Assembly (NCBI GenBank): GCA_037441775.1
Contig: JBBIRO010000011.1
Span: 1 to 64,000, forward strand
DNA: 64,000 nucleotides
DNA from: CAMTWB01 sp037441775
Lineage (GTDB): Bacteria > Desulfobacterota > Syntrophia > Syntrophales > CAMTWB01
Reading direction: 5' to 3'
The translations under genes were made by a program, and so were the position numbers. Shown one piece after another: positions 35,726-44,309 of the stretch; positions within the stretch are counted from its first letter, which is position 1; every line of letters starts with the position of its first letter. A model generated the notes under the pieces. That model was not told the origin of the DNA, searched no databases, and worked only from the letters and a program-made list of their open reading frames with translations.

Positions 35726-36583
35726 ATGTACGAAAGACAGAATTACGGTTCAAAAGAGGCGATGGATATGCTGTTGAAAAAGGGTCCGATGCGAATAATT
35801 TCCATCATCGGCGTTCTTATCGTGCTGATTATCTTTTCCAAACCGTGGGTCCAGGTCGGGCCGGGCCAGCGGGGAGTCGTTATGAACTTCGGCGCCGTCC
35901 AGAAGCATGTCCTGGGAGAAGGTCTTCATCTGCGGATACCGATCATGCAGACGGTGGTTCTCGTGGACGTGAAGGTCCAGAAGGTTGAGACCGACGCCGC
36001 CGCCGCCTCGGCGGATCTCCAGGATGTGAGTTCCCGAGTGGCCCTCAATTTCCATGTCGTCCCTGACAAGGCCAATACTGTCTATCAAACCATCGGGATT
36101 CATTTTAAAGAACGCATTATTGATCCGGCCATTCTGGAAGTGGTGAAGGCGGTGACGGCCAAGTACAGCGCTGAGGAGCTGATCACCAAGCGACCCGCGG
36201 TAAGCGAGGCCATGCGGCTCGCCCTGTCGGAGAGACTTTTGGCCTATAATATTGCCGTAGATGCCTTCTCGATTGTAATCTTCAGCTTTTCTAAGGTCTT
36301 CACCGAAGCCATCGAACAGAAGCAGACGGCGGAACAGCTTGCCCTGAAGGCCAGACGGGACCTGGAACGGATCAAGATCGAGGCGGAACAGAAGATCACC
36401 GCCGCCAAGGCCGAGGCGGAATCCCTCCGGCTGCAGCGAGCCAATATCTCCACCGATCTAATCGAACTCAGAAGGATCGAGGCGAACCTGCGGGCGATCG
36501 AGAAATGGAACGGCATCCTTCCACAAGTAACGGGCGCCGGAGCTGTGCCCTTTATCGGCGTGGGCGAGGTGGGGAAAAAGTAA
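35726..36583 (+). CDS. Prohibitin-like SPFH/Band 7 membrane protein
   Basis: Protein of 285 residues. One N-terminal membrane helix (about 25-42, IISIIGVLIVLIIFSKPW) is followed by the SPFH domain starting VGPGQRGVVMNFGAV, then a coiled coil (about 190-255, EQKQTAEQLALKARRDLERIKIE as key stretch start). The match to prohibitins (PHB core with EEL/ITKR and KVFTEAIEQKQ) is closer than to HflK/C or flotillins. Such proteins form large ring scaffolds that organise membrane proteases or microdomains. GGGAGG lies ahead of the ATG. Its role here is not determined by its neighbours. Confidence 0.9.
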   Translation: MYERQNYGSKEAMDMLLKKGPMRIISIIGVLIVLIIFSKPWVQVGPGQRGVVMNFGAVQKHVLGEGLHLRIPIMQTVVLVDVKVQKVETDAAAASADLQDVSSRVALNFHVVPDKANTVYQTIGIHFKERIIDPAILEVVKAVTAKYSAEELITKRPAVSEAMRLALSERLLAYNIAVDAFSIVIFSFSKVFTEAIEQKQTAEQLALKARRDLERIKIEAEQKITAAKAEAESLRLQRANISTDLIELRRIEANLRAIEKWNGILPQVTGAGAVPFIGVGEVGKK

Positions 36584-36647
36584 GAGCTGGAGATGGGTTT
36601 CAACTCCGCCCCCAACCAGCAGTTGATTTTTATTGCGTCGTCAGGGT

Positions 36648-36780
36648 TGATGCCTTCATAAAAACTCCACCTGCTCCTCCCCTCGCGCGAGGGGATAAGG
36701 GGGAGGTGGAGATGGCGGACTTTTTACCGCGCCGTCCAAAAATTGCAGTTTTACGGAGTTTTACCGCTTCATCAATTCTA
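36648..36780. repeat. Dispersed element with conserved leader tail ahead of the thiolase gene
   Basis: Left end TGATGCCTTCATAAAAACTC (36648-36667), right end ACTTTTTACCGCGCCGTCC (36719-36737). The interior is a strong palindrome, CTCCACCT / AGGTGGAG around CCCCTCGCGCGAGGGG. The tail to 36780 nearly duplicates 21916-21977 and ends 16 bp before the thiolase ATG, just before its AGGAGG. Confidence 0.75.
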
Positions 36781-36795
36781 CAGGAGGACGCTAAA

Positions 36796-38046
36796 ATGGA
36801 AGAGGTGGTTATTGCATCAGCCTGCCGCACCGCGATCGGCAGCTTCGGTGGTTCCTTAAAGGATGTGAACGGCGCCCAGCTGGGCGGCATCGTGATGAAG
36901 GAGGCGGTGATTCGTGCCGGCATCGAGCCTGGGATGATCGACGACGTCCGCTTCGGTTGCTGTTTGGAACCGGTCGATGCTCTAAATGTAACCCGCGTCT
37001 CCGCCCTAATGGCGGGCATTCCGGATTCGGTCAGCGCGGCCACGGTCAACCGAGTTTGCATCTCCGGAATGGAAGCGGTCGTCTCCGGCATGGCTATGAT
37101 CCAGGCAGGCATGGCTGAAATCATCCTGGCGGGCGGGATGGAGCACATGTCGGGAATCCCCTATTCTATCCCCAATGCCCGTTGGGGTCTGCGCCTCCAG
37201 GATCAGCTCCTCGTGGATAACATCATCCACGCCCTCCATGCCGGCTCCCATCTCCTGCCCGGTCCGGAAACTGGCCCGCTGAAAGATGGGATGCCTCTGG
37301 AGCTGTTCCGGGGAAAACCTTACATCATGGGGGTGACCGCCGAGTTTGTTGCTCAGATGTACAACATCAGCCGGGAAGAAATGGACGAGGTGGCCTTAAG
37401 AAGTCACAACAATGCCGAACGGGCCAATCGTGATGGCGACTTTGCCGCCGAAATCGTTCCCATCGAAATCCCGCGGAAAAAGGGCCAGGCGTCGCTTGTC
37501 TTCGCCAAGGATGAACACTTTCGGCCCGGGCTGACAATGGATGGGCTGGCCCAACTGCCCCCGGCCTTTATCCCCAAGGTCGGCAAGGTTACCGCGGGCA
37601 ACTCCTCCGGCATTAACGATGGTGCAAGCGCCATGGTAATAATGTCGGCCGCAAAAGCCACCCAACTGGGATTGAAGCCCCTGGCCCGGATCAAGGCCGT
37701 CGGCCGCGGCGCCTGCCACCCCTCGGTGATGGGGATAAGCCCAGTTCCGGCAGTCCGTAATTTGGAAGCCCGGTCGGGCCTTCAACTGTCCGATTTCGAG
37801 CTTATCGAGGTTAATGAGGCCTTCGCCGGCCAGTATCTGGGCTGTGAAAGGGAGCTGAAGCTTAATCGGGAAATCACTAATGTGAACGGTTCGGGCATCG
37901 GCTTGGGCCATCCGGTTGGTTCCACTGGCTGCCGGATCATGGTAACCCTGATCCATGCCTTGAAAAAAAGAGGGAAAACTCTGGGACTGGCCACGCTGTG
38001 CGGCGGCGGCGGAGTCTCCATGGCCTGCGCTCTGGAAATCCTGTAG
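36796..38046 (+). CDS. Acetyl-CoA acetyltransferase (thiolase)
   Basis: Condensing or cleaving thiolase of 416 residues. The N-terminal Cys nucleophile lies in NRVCISGMEAV (about residue 88-92), followed by LAGGMEHMSG. The C-terminal catalytic pair is in GSGIGLGHPVGSTGCRIM and the final block LCGGGGVSMACALE. Reaction: acetyl-CoA plus acyl-CoA to 3-ketoacyl-CoA, or the reverse in beta-oxidation. The start MEEVVIASACRTAIG follows AGGAGG; the longer upstream frame is only read-through of the repeat. No hydroxyacyl-CoA dehydrogenase gene lies beside it. Confidence 0.95.
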   Translation: MEEVVIASACRTAIGSFGGSLKDVNGAQLGGIVMKEAVIRAGIEPGMIDDVRFGCCLEPVDALNVTRVSALMAGIPDSVSAATVNRVCISGMEAVVSGMAMIQAGMAEIILAGGMEHMSGIPYSIPNARWGLRLQDQLLVDNIIHALHAGSHLLPGPETGPLKDGMPLELFRGKPYIMGVTAEFVAQMYNISREEMDEVALRSHNNAERANRDGDFAAEIVPIEIPRKKGQASLVFAKDEHFRPGLTMDGLAQLPPAFIPKVGKVTAGNSSGINDGASAMVIMSAAKATQLGLKPLARIKAVGRGACHPSVMGISPVPAVRNLEARSGLQLSDFELIEVNEAFAGQYLGCERELKLNREITNVNGSGIGLGHPVGSTGCRIMVTLIHALKKRGKTLGLATLCGGGGVSMACALEIL

Positions 38047-38115
38047 CCGCGATGGGTAAAACCACCTGTCTCGGCTACAAAAACCACCCAGTGAAATTGG
38101 GACGTTCCCAAAATT

Positions 38116-38238
38116 TGACGGCTTCGTAAAAAGGAGAGGGGGAGTTAAATACTTGGGATGGCAATTATTATCACCTTCACCGTAAACCCTCTCACCTCAA
38201 GAGAGACAGGGAGCTCTTGAATTTTTACGAAGTCGTCA
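38116..38238. repeat. 123-bp dispersed element between thiolase and polymerase genes
   Basis: Cleanest complete copy: left TGACGGCTTCGTAAAAAG (38116-38133) and right TTTTTACGAAGTCGTCA (38222-38238) are near-perfect inverted repeats. The interior has AGAGGGGGAG and CCCTCTCACCTCAAGAG pieces of the CT-rich module. It overlaps the last bases of the polymerase gene, whose stop lies at its edge. Confidence 0.85.
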
Positions 38239-39543
38239 AACCTTGATGTTCAGCAGGGGGATAGCAAGCCGTTGGCGCTTCGTATCACCGTGGGGGCAGG
38301 TATCCTCCCGGACGGTCGGGTCACCCCGGCGGCCATTACCCAGCATTTCCAACGGATGCGAAGAGCCAATGTGAAGGGAGTGTTTGCCGTATCTGGCGCT
38401 TACCTGATCAACCGCCAGGTAGAGTTCCCTGATCCGCTCGGCATGGATGGGGTCCTCGAAAAGCGAGTATTGGACTGCCCTGTCCGGCGCCAGCTCCATC
38501 AGTACCACCCCGGTCGCCCGGTAAAGGACATTTTCACGGTAGAGGCCGGCAAAGGCCTGCCGCAGCACTTCCGAAAGTTCGTGGGGGTAGGCCGAGGGGC
38601 GGCTGAGCTTGATCTCCTGGCTTTGGGTATTGAAATCCCGGGTACGCAAGACCGCCATAATCCGGCGGGCGGCAAGTTGATAGCGACGAGCCTTAATGCA
38701 GGCGTTTTCGAGGTTGCGCATCAGGTGGGCGAAGAGATATTCCTGCTCCGCCGTCGGGGGCGAAAAGGTTTTCATTTTGCTTATCGATACGTATGAGCTC
38801 TTCTCTTCCGTCGCCACCGGATAGACCATTTCGCCCCGCAGCTCCCTCCATATCTCCAGCGCCGGCTTCGTGAAGCGCGCCAAGATAACCCTTTCGGGAA
38901 GCCGGGCAAATTCCAGGGCGGTTGTTATCCCCAGCTTGGCAAGGTAACTGGTCGTGGCATGGCCGATACCCCAGATCTTTTCCACCGGCAGTCCCTGAAG
39001 GTAATCGGCGATGGACCGCCCCGGGATGAAAGTCAGGCCGTCTGGTTTTTTGTGCTTCGATGCAACCTTGGCCAAGACCTTGGTGAGACTTAGGCCCACG
39101 GAAACGCCGATCCCCAGTTCCTTTTCAATGGCTATTTTCATCATCCCGACAATATCTTCGTAGGAAGCGCCAAGGGCCCGGCGCATGCCGGTTAGATCCG
39201 CGAAGGCCTCATCGATGGAATATTCCTCCACCTGGGGGGTAAAGCGCCGCATGATATTGAACATCCGCCGGGAAAAGAGGCTGTAGGTTTCGTAATCGGA
39301 AGGCAGAACAATCAGCCCCGGGCAGATGTTCCTGGCTAGCGCCAGAGGAACGCCCCTTTTTACCCCCCTGGCCTTAGCGGCATAACTGGCGCAAGCAACT
39401 ATTCCCCGCTCCGCCCCGCTAACCAATGGCTTACCCCTAAGCTCCGGATGGATCGCCTCTTCGCAGGAGGTAAAAAAGGCGTCGCCATCGATATGAACTA
39501 TCGCCCTGGGCCAGGAATGAATGTTGAATATCCGATTAGTCAA
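38236..39543 (-). CDS. dinB: Y-family DNA polymerase (DinB/Pol IV type)
   Basis: Translesion polymerase of 435 residues. Metal-binding and steric-gate residues in IVHIDGDAFFTSCEE, the second catalytic block YSIDEAFADLTG, then HhH region KIWGIGHATTSYLAKLGI and a little-finger domain. A QYSLF stretch near residue 370 fits the beta-clamp-binding consensus QxSLF, placed internally rather than at the C-terminus. Start TTG at 39543 is forced, as no ATG precedes the catalytic motif. It lies 18 bp after the LexA-like gene, an umuDC-like arrangement that suggests damage induction. Confidence 0.9.
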   Translation of the reverse strand: MTNRIFNIHSWPRAIVHIDGDAFFTSCEEAIHPELRGKPLVSGAERGIVACASYAAKARGVKRGVPLALARNICPGLIVLPSDYETYSLFSRRMFNIMRRFTPQVEEYSIDEAFADLTGMRRALGASYEDIVGMMKIAIEKELGIGVSVGLSLTKVLAKVASKHKKPDGLTFIPGRSIADYLQGLPVEKIWGIGHATTSYLAKLGITTALEFARLPERVILARFTKPALEIWRELRGEMVYPVATEEKSSYVSISKMKTFSPPTAEQEYLFAHLMRNLENACIKARRYQLAARRIMAVLRTRDFNTQSQEIKLSRPSAYPHELSEVLRQAFAGLYRENVLYRATGVVLMELAPDRAVQYSLFEDPIHAERIRELYLAVDQVSARYGKHSLHIGSSHPLEMLGNGRRGDPTVREDTCPHGDTKRQRLAIPLLNIKV

Positions 39544-39561
39544 GGTATCGCCCTGCTAGAT

Positions 39562-40149
39562 TTACCGGTGATATTTGCGGATCACCGCCACCACAACGCC
39601 ACCCAGGCGAAGTTCATTTTGGGGCCTGATAGTTGGATATTTGGGATTGGCCGACTTAAGAAAAACATCACCGCCTATTTGGGTAAAATACTTCATTGTC
39701 CAGTTGCCGTCCACTTCGGCCAAAACAATATCTCCGTTATTGGCCGTCCGGCCCCGCTCGACGATTACGAGATCGTTTTCCCTTATCCCTTCGCCAATCA
39801 TGGAATCCCCGCTGACCTTAAGGAGAAATGAAGAGTCGGGCCGATTGATCAGGTACTCATCAAGGGAAATCACATCGCGCAACTCTTCCTCCGCGGGGGT
39901 CGGAAAGCCGGCCTGGATCTCCCCCGCCAGGGCCAGCGAGAAGGTTTGCCTTGCCGGCAGGAGATGTCCCTTTCCGTCGCGGATCAAAACCCCCTCCTCA
40001 ATGAGCCGGTTTACCCAGAAATGGACGACGCTTTTGGAGCGTACCCCGAGGATTTCCATCATTTCCGCATAGGAAGGCATCCGCCGCTGTTCCCGGTAGA
40101 AATTGGCGATCTGACCCGTTATCAACGCAACGTTTCGTTTCTTTTCCAT
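39562..40149 (-). CDS. lexA: LexA/UmuD-like S24 peptidase repressor
   Basis: Protein of 195 residues. N-terminal winged helix (about 1-65: QRRMPSYAEMMEILGVRSKS...) as in LexA, then an S24 autoprotease domain. The predicted cleavage lies at Ala-Gly in QAGFPTPAEEE, wording closer to UmuD (CGFPSPA) than to classical LexA. The catalytic Ser is in SGDSM (about residue 114-118) and the Lys in NWTMKYF. RecA-stimulated self-cleavage would lift repression of this gene and of the polymerase gene that follows after 18 bp. It may be a dedicated repressor rather than the global LexA. Confidence 0.88.
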   Translation of the reverse strand: MEKKRNVALITGQIANFYREQRRMPSYAEMMEILGVRSKSVVHFWVNRLIEEGVLIRDGKGHLLPARQTFSLALAGEIQAGFPTPAEEELRDVISLDEYLINRPDSSFLLKVSGDSMIGEGIRENDLVIVERGRTANNGDIVLAEVDGNWTMKYFTQIGGDVFLKSANPKYPTIRPQNELRLGGVVVAVIRKYHR

Positions 40150-40211
40150 AAGTGCCCCTTCTCCCGGCAGCGCCGGAAATATAAGCCATCGTTGGTGGAT
40201 ATAGTCACATT

Positions 40212-40366
40212 TGATGAAGCGGTAAAAAGCTCAAAAACCCCTCTCACTTGAAAAAACAGAGAGGGCAACAGGGTGTCGATAGTAGCCATTTCAAGTATTT
40301 AGCTCCCCATTACCTTTATCCACTCCCACAATGAGAGCGGAAACGCGACTTTTTACGAGGTCGTCA
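40212..40366. repeat. 155-bp dispersed element upstream of lexA
   Basis: Left TGATGAAGCGGTAAAAAGC (40212-40230), right GACTTTTTACGAGGTCGTCA (40347-40366). The interior carries the CT-rich module and CAAGTATTTAGCTCCCCATTACC, which also occurs in the 48065 copy (AATGCTTAGCTCCCCATCCC). Confidence 0.8.
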
Positions 40367-40394
40367 ATTGTGACGACTGAGATCACTCATACTA

Positions 40395-40406
40395 GAACGT
40401 TAGTTC
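40395..40406. promoter_or_regulatory. Candidate LexA-type operator GAACGTTAGTTC
   Basis: The palindrome AGAAC-GTTA-GTTCT contains GAAC-N4-GTTC, the core of the Gram-positive-type SOS box. It lies 246 bp before the lexA start, on the far side of a dispersed element. Whether this lineage uses that box is not known from the sequence. Confidence 0.3.
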
Positions 40407-40499
40407 TAACGCAAGGCTTTTTGGGGGGTAATTACGAGCAGGATCCTAATGCTCCGAAGGTAGGCGGGATTCTGATGGTCACATGGCGGGGTAGCAACG

Positions 40500-40620
40500 T
40501 GCGTTATGGCATTGTGCACGGGTTTTGATTTACATACAAACAACAGCTACGCAGGGATCTTCAATGCTGATGGCAATAAAGCGGGCAACCAAACTACGGC
40601 GCCAGAAAAGATACCGATAA
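40500..40620 (+). pseudogene. Remnant of an IS110-family transposase N-terminus
   Basis: The reading from 40506 gives LCTGFDLHTNNSYAGIFNADG, which resembles the first strand of IS110 transposases (G-x-DLH-x-NN, with the first DEDD aspartate). After about 25 residues the similarity stops and no further DEDD motif or full gene exists. No inverted repeats were seen. The remaining parts of the 532-bp gap 40150-40681 are a repeat element, a candidate operator and unassigned sequence. Confidence 0.4.
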
Positions 40621-40681
40621 CGGCTAAAGACGATTTAAATTACGTGAGAAAAATCATTTTCCTGCGGAGGGTATATTTTTA

Positions 40682-41362
40682 TCACTTGACAGGGTGCCTT
40701 TTAATGGGTGACCCCCTCTCTACCTGGAAGCACTCACAGAATCGGCCCTCCCCCGAGGCAACCCCTCGAAACCGGTTAAGTCCCATGATGGCCTCATCAT
40801 AAGAAGTTGAACTGAGCTGAGATGAGTGTTTCCTCAGGGCAGCAAGCTTCAGATCCATCGCGTCGGTTATGTCAGCCACGTACGATACATGAGTCAAGGG
40901 AGTAAGCACCTCATAGCACAACAACTGTCCAACTCGCCAAGTGTCCCGGCCGCACCCTGCAAACCATTCTCCGGCGGCCCGCCGGACAGCCTCGATCACC
41001 AACTGATAGGTTACCCGGTGGTCAGGATGATCATCTCCCCCCTGAGGCGCCAGGACCAGTTCGGGCTTCTTTTCCCGGATTATCGCCACGATATTATTTA
41101 AGTTAGCGCGGGAATATTCCAGATAACCGTCCGGGTTATTGAGGAAAAGCAGGTCAGTAATCCCTAAAACGGCCAGCCCTTGACGCGCCTCTTCTTCCCT
41201 GATCCCGGCCAACTCCGCAGGTTTTTTGTCCAGGGAACCGGCTTCGCCGGAAGTAAGGTAAATCACGCTGACCGGACTGCCTCTCATGACAAGAAGAGTC
41301 ATCAGGCCGCCGCAGCCAAGAATTTCGTCATCGGGATGGGGTGCGAAAACAAGGGTTCTCAT
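40682..41362 (-). CDS. PIG-L (LmbE) family N-deacetylase
   Basis: Zinc-dependent deacetylase of 226 residues. The metal and catalytic motif PHPDDEILGCGG is at residues 8-19 and the second metal His at GGDDHPDHR (about 110-118). Relatives remove acetyl from GlcNAc adducts: BshB in bacillithiol, MshB in mycothiol, PIG-L in GPI anchors. Last gene of the six-gene run that starts with tsaD, 35 bp after a GT4 glycosyltransferase, which matches the BshA/BshB type of pair. No BshC-like cysteine ligase is visible nearby. Confidence 0.88.
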   Translation of the reverse strand: MRTLVFAPHPDDEILGCGGLMTLLVMRGSPVSVIYLTSGEAGSLDKKPAELAGIREEEARQGLAVLGITDLLFLNNPDGYLEYSRANLNNIVAIIREKKPELVLAPQGGDDHPDHRVTYQLVIEAVRRAAGEWFAGCGRDTWRVGQLLCYEVLTPLTHVSYVADITDAMDLKLAALRKHSSQLSSTSYDEAIMGLNRFRGVASGEGRFCECFQVERGSPIKRHPVK

Positions 41363-41397
41363 TATAATGGCCTCATATTAAAAAAGGAGCGGTTAAA

Positions 41398-42420
41398 TCA
41401 CTCTATCCTTCGATAAAGGGAAAGATACGAGTTGACCTCTCGCTCAAAACCGAAGTTCTTTTTTATCAGCTCTCCGGACCGCAATCCCTTTTCTTCCAAT
41501 TTTTTACGGTTGCTCATAATGGCCAGGACATGCCCCATAAGCTCTTGCCGATTTGAAAACATAAGCCCACTGTCTTCGTTTAGCAGTGACGCATTACCCG
41601 GTATGTCCCGGGCGATGACCAGCCGGGAAAAATACATTGCCTCGAGCATGGCATTTGATTCCGATTCAGAGAAGGACGTATTTATCAGCACATCGGAGCT
41701 TTCTATAAGGCCGCCAATTTTTTCCCTGGGAACGGCACCGAGATATTTTATCCATTGGCGATCCCGGATTCGCTGCATCAGCAGTTCAAATTCGTCAGCC
41801 TCCGCCGGCTGGCCCGCTATCAGCAGCAGAAGCTCATTTTTTTTGGCCTGCACCTCCTCGAGGACATCCAGGGCCAAAGAAATTCCCTTGACCCTCCTTA
41901 TGGCGCCCAGGATAAGAAAAACCGTTACATCCGGCGCAACGTTTAATTCCTTGCGATAATCTGTTGGTATTTGTTTGGGCAGAGAAACTGATTGATGGAT
42001 TACCGATATTCTTGCGGCAGCGATCCCCAGTTCAACGAGACCGGCCCTCGCCTGGTCGTTGAAGACGGTTATCTGGTCAGAGGCGGCCAGTACCGCCATA
42101 ATATCCCGCAGCTTCGTCGGATCATGGATATCAATGTTTATATCCGTTCCCGTCATTGTCGTGATCATGGGCCTGTGAAACATGCTTTTGATTTTCATGC
42201 CCAGCAGGCCGGCTTTGTAGGCATGAAAATTGTGGATCACTTGAGGCTGGAATTCTGTTGCAAGGGCCAAAATTGCACTCTCTTCAAGGCTCTGCAGGTC
42301 AATGACCAGGCAGTTAATCCCCGACTGATACAAGCCCCGACTGATGCGGTCAACAGTTACGGCGTTGCCGGTAAGTTTGGGAAGGAAAGATGGCGTTATC
42401 AGGAGGCTTCTGTCAATCAT
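41398..42420 (-). CDS. GT4-family glycosyltransferase
   Basis: Glycosyltransferase of 340 residues with the GT-B fold. N-terminal LTGNAVTVDRISRGL and TMTGTDINIDI, and VIHQSV, recall a GT4 clade that includes the selenosugar synthase SenB (TGN-x-VT, TGTD, QS); this comparison is from memory. The C-terminal nucleotide-sugar domain has LGAIRRVKG, LIAGQ, YLGAVPREKIGGLI and the ExxE-like SFSESESNAMLEAM. It starts 15 bp after the hydrolase gene. The donor is probably a UDP-sugar; the acceptor is unknown. Confidence 0.83.
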   Translation of the reverse strand: MIDRSLLITPSFLPKLTGNAVTVDRISRGLYQSGINCLVIDLQSLEESAILALATEFQPQVIHNFHAYKAGLLGMKIKSMFHRPMITTMTGTDINIDIHDPTKLRDIMAVLAASDQITVFNDQARAGLVELGIAAARISVIHQSVSLPKQIPTDYRKELNVAPDVTVFLILGAIRRVKGISLALDVLEEVQAKKNELLLLIAGQPAEADEFELLMQRIRDRQWIKYLGAVPREKIGGLIESSDVLINTSFSESESNAMLEAMYFSRLVIARDIPGNASLLNEDSGLMFSNRQELMGHVLAIMSNRKKLEEKGLRSGELIKKNFGFEREVNSYLSLYRRIE

Positions 42421-42435
42421 TGCCCTGTCGTCTGC

Positions 42436-43302
42436 TTATGTAAGTTCTGCGGGAGGCAAGTCAAAAAAACCACCTATAATAGCGGCGATTCCAGCAGGGT
42501 TTTCCATCGGCAACAGATGTCCCGCCTCTGGAATCAGCAAATGTTCTCCCTGCAATAAAGCCGCTGCCACTTTTTTCAAGTCCACATACTGGCTGTTGGT
42601 GCTTTCCCCTCCCTCTACGACCAATACCGGGCACTTTATTTTCGCCAAATCCTCCCAGGGGTCATACTGCAATCCGCCCATAAAGATCGCCGCCTCCATC
42701 CGGGGTGAACAGGCCAGCCGTACCCCTTCGTCGTCCTCCACCATGCCGTAGTCAAGGTAAAGTTCCAGCACCTCCTCGTCCCATAAACGGAAAAGCCGGT
42801 TTGATTTCAAATAGCTGCGGGCCTCTTTCCGGCTTGACCAAAGGTTTTTTCTTTTGATGGACTTGGCCGCCAGCGGATGCTGATCAAGGGTAATTTTCAT
42901 CTGGTAGATTTCCCGGGGCAGCAATATCGGCTCAACCAAGACCATTGCTCTGGCCTGAAGGGAAAATCTCCCTTCCGCGATGACCCAAACGGCTCCTCCC
43001 ATGGAATGTCCCACCAGAAGCGGCCTCTTTATATCAAGGCCTTCCAAGAGCAGTTTCATGTCGTAGGCTAACCGATGCCAATCCAGTCCGCCGGCATAAG
43101 GATCAGTTATCCGGTAGTCACACAAATATGGCGCTATGATCCGATATCCAGGCCACAAAGCTTCGGCTACCGGCTTCCAAAGCCAGGGCGTGAAACCTGT
43201 CGCGTTGAGCATAAGGATCGTTTCGCCGGGAGAATTCCATTCCAGAAAAGGCAGCCTGGCGTCAGCGAGATCTATTGTTTTTGTTTCCGGAAAACTAGCC
43301 AT
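42436..43302 (-). CDS. Alpha/beta hydrolase
   Basis: Protein of 288 residues with the alpha/beta-hydrolase fold: early LMLNATGFTPWLW (oxyanion region, replacing the more usual HG), nucleophile elbow VGHSMGGAV (Ser about residue 100), a cap insertion, then LVVEGGES and the catalytic His in IPEAGHLLPMENP. Start ATG 43302 follows GGGGAGGG and lies 22 bp after the dehydrogenase stop. Substrate not predictable; esterase, thioesterase or amidase are all possible. It is the fourth gene in the tsaD-to-PIG-L run. Confidence 0.85.
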   Translation of the reverse strand: MASFPETKTIDLADARLPFLEWNSPGETILMLNATGFTPWLWKPVAEALWPGYRIIAPYLCDYRITDPYAGGLDWHRLAYDMKLLLEGLDIKRPLLVGHSMGGAVWVIAEGRFSLQARAMVLVEPILLPREIYQMKITLDQHPLAAKSIKRKNLWSSRKEARSYLKSNRLFRLWDEEVLELYLDYGMVEDDEGVRLACSPRMEAAIFMGGLQYDPWEDLAKIKCPVLVVEGGESTNSQYVDLKKVAAALLQGEHLLIPEAGHLLPMENPAGIAAIIGGFFDLPPAELT

Positions 43303-43324
43303 ACCCTCCCCTTCTTTATGCCTC

Positions 43325-44275
43325 TTAATATCCTTTGAGCCGGTCAACAAGCCCTTGAAGATCCTCTCCCTTGCGCCAGCGCTGATAGTTGCTAATGAAA
43401 TTTTCGCCGACCTCCCGCGGGAGATTGATTCCTGAAACATGCGGCGTAATGGTCACGTTCTCCATCGCCCAAAGGGGAGAATCGGCCGGCAGGGGTTCGC
43501 TGGTAAATACATCGAGTAACGCCATAATCTTCTTCCGGGACAGAACCTTTATAAGCGCCTGTTCGTCTATGGTCTTTCCCCGGCCCATATTTACAAACAG
43601 CGCTCCCGGCTGCAATTGCGAGAACTCAGCTTCCCCCAATATGCCGTCTGTCTCGGCTGTATGCGGTAAAACATTGATCAAATAGTCAAGCCTTGGCAAG
43701 AAGGCTTGAATTGCGGTCAGCGGAAAAACTTCATCCACATATTCAACCGGACTTGACGACCGGTTAACTCCCAAAACAGTCATACCAAAAAATTTGGCGC
43801 CCTGGGCAATGACTCGTCCGACAGCGCCCAGCCCGAGAATACCGATTACTTTCCCCCGCAACCGCTGGGGCAGCAGCGGGGTCCAGACCCTGTTCTTCTG
43901 AAGGTTGAGATAAAACGATATATCACGGGAAAAATAAAGCAAATAAGCAAATAGGTATTCCCTCATCATCTCACCGTAAACGTAAGTCTTGGTGATGATT
44001 ACATCCCGCGCCAGAGCAGAACTGCCTAGCAGTCGCTCGTTGCCGGCAGCCAGAGAGGCAAACCAGCGCAGCCTGACCGCCTGTTTGAGCAGCTCATCCG
44101 GCAGCCAGGTGGCGAGAATAATATTTACCGTCCCGATATGCAACTGGGCTTCGCGATAATCATCGGTGGCAATCATATCCAATTCGGGGAGACTGGCGGT
44201 TATTATTTCGCTATAGGCACGGGCGTCATCACTGAAAATCAAAAGACGGTCGCTTGCCCCTTTTGTCTGTCGCAC
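43325..44275 (-). CDS. D-2-hydroxyacid dehydrogenase
   Basis: NAD(P)-dependent dehydrogenase of 316 residues. The nucleotide-binding motif is VIGILGLGAVGRVIAQGAKFFG (key G-x-G-x-x-G). Catalytic Arg lies in VNMGRGKTIDEQALI and catalytic His in ITPHVSGI. It would interconvert a 2-ketoacid and a D-2-hydroxyacid such as glyoxylate/glycolate, hydroxypyruvate/glycerate or pyruvate/lactate. Start GTG at 44275 follows GGGAGGAAGGG. It lies 34 bp after rsmA, with the hydrolase next. Confidence 0.9.
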   Translation of the reverse strand: MRQTKGASDRLLIFSDDARAYSEIITASLPELDMIATDDYREAQLHIGTVNIILATWLPDELLKQAVRLRWFASLAAGNERLLGSSALARDVIITKTYVYGEMMREYLFAYLLYFSRDISFYLNLQKNRVWTPLLPQRLRGKVIGILGLGAVGRVIAQGAKFFGMTVLGVNRSSSPVEYVDEVFPLTAIQAFLPRLDYLINVLPHTAETDGILGEAEFSQLQPGALFVNMGRGKTIDEQALIKVLSRKKIMALLDVFTSEPLPADSPLWAMENVTITPHVSGINLPREVGENFISNYQRWRKGEDLQGLVDRLKGY

Positions 44276-44309
44276 TTCCCTTCCTCCCTGGTATTAATAA
44301 GCTGCTTCG

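Noticed and set aside
40506..40802. 98-codon plus-strand frame as an intact gene
   Set aside because: Only the first 25 or so residues resemble a transposase; the remainder runs antisense into the PIG-L gene.
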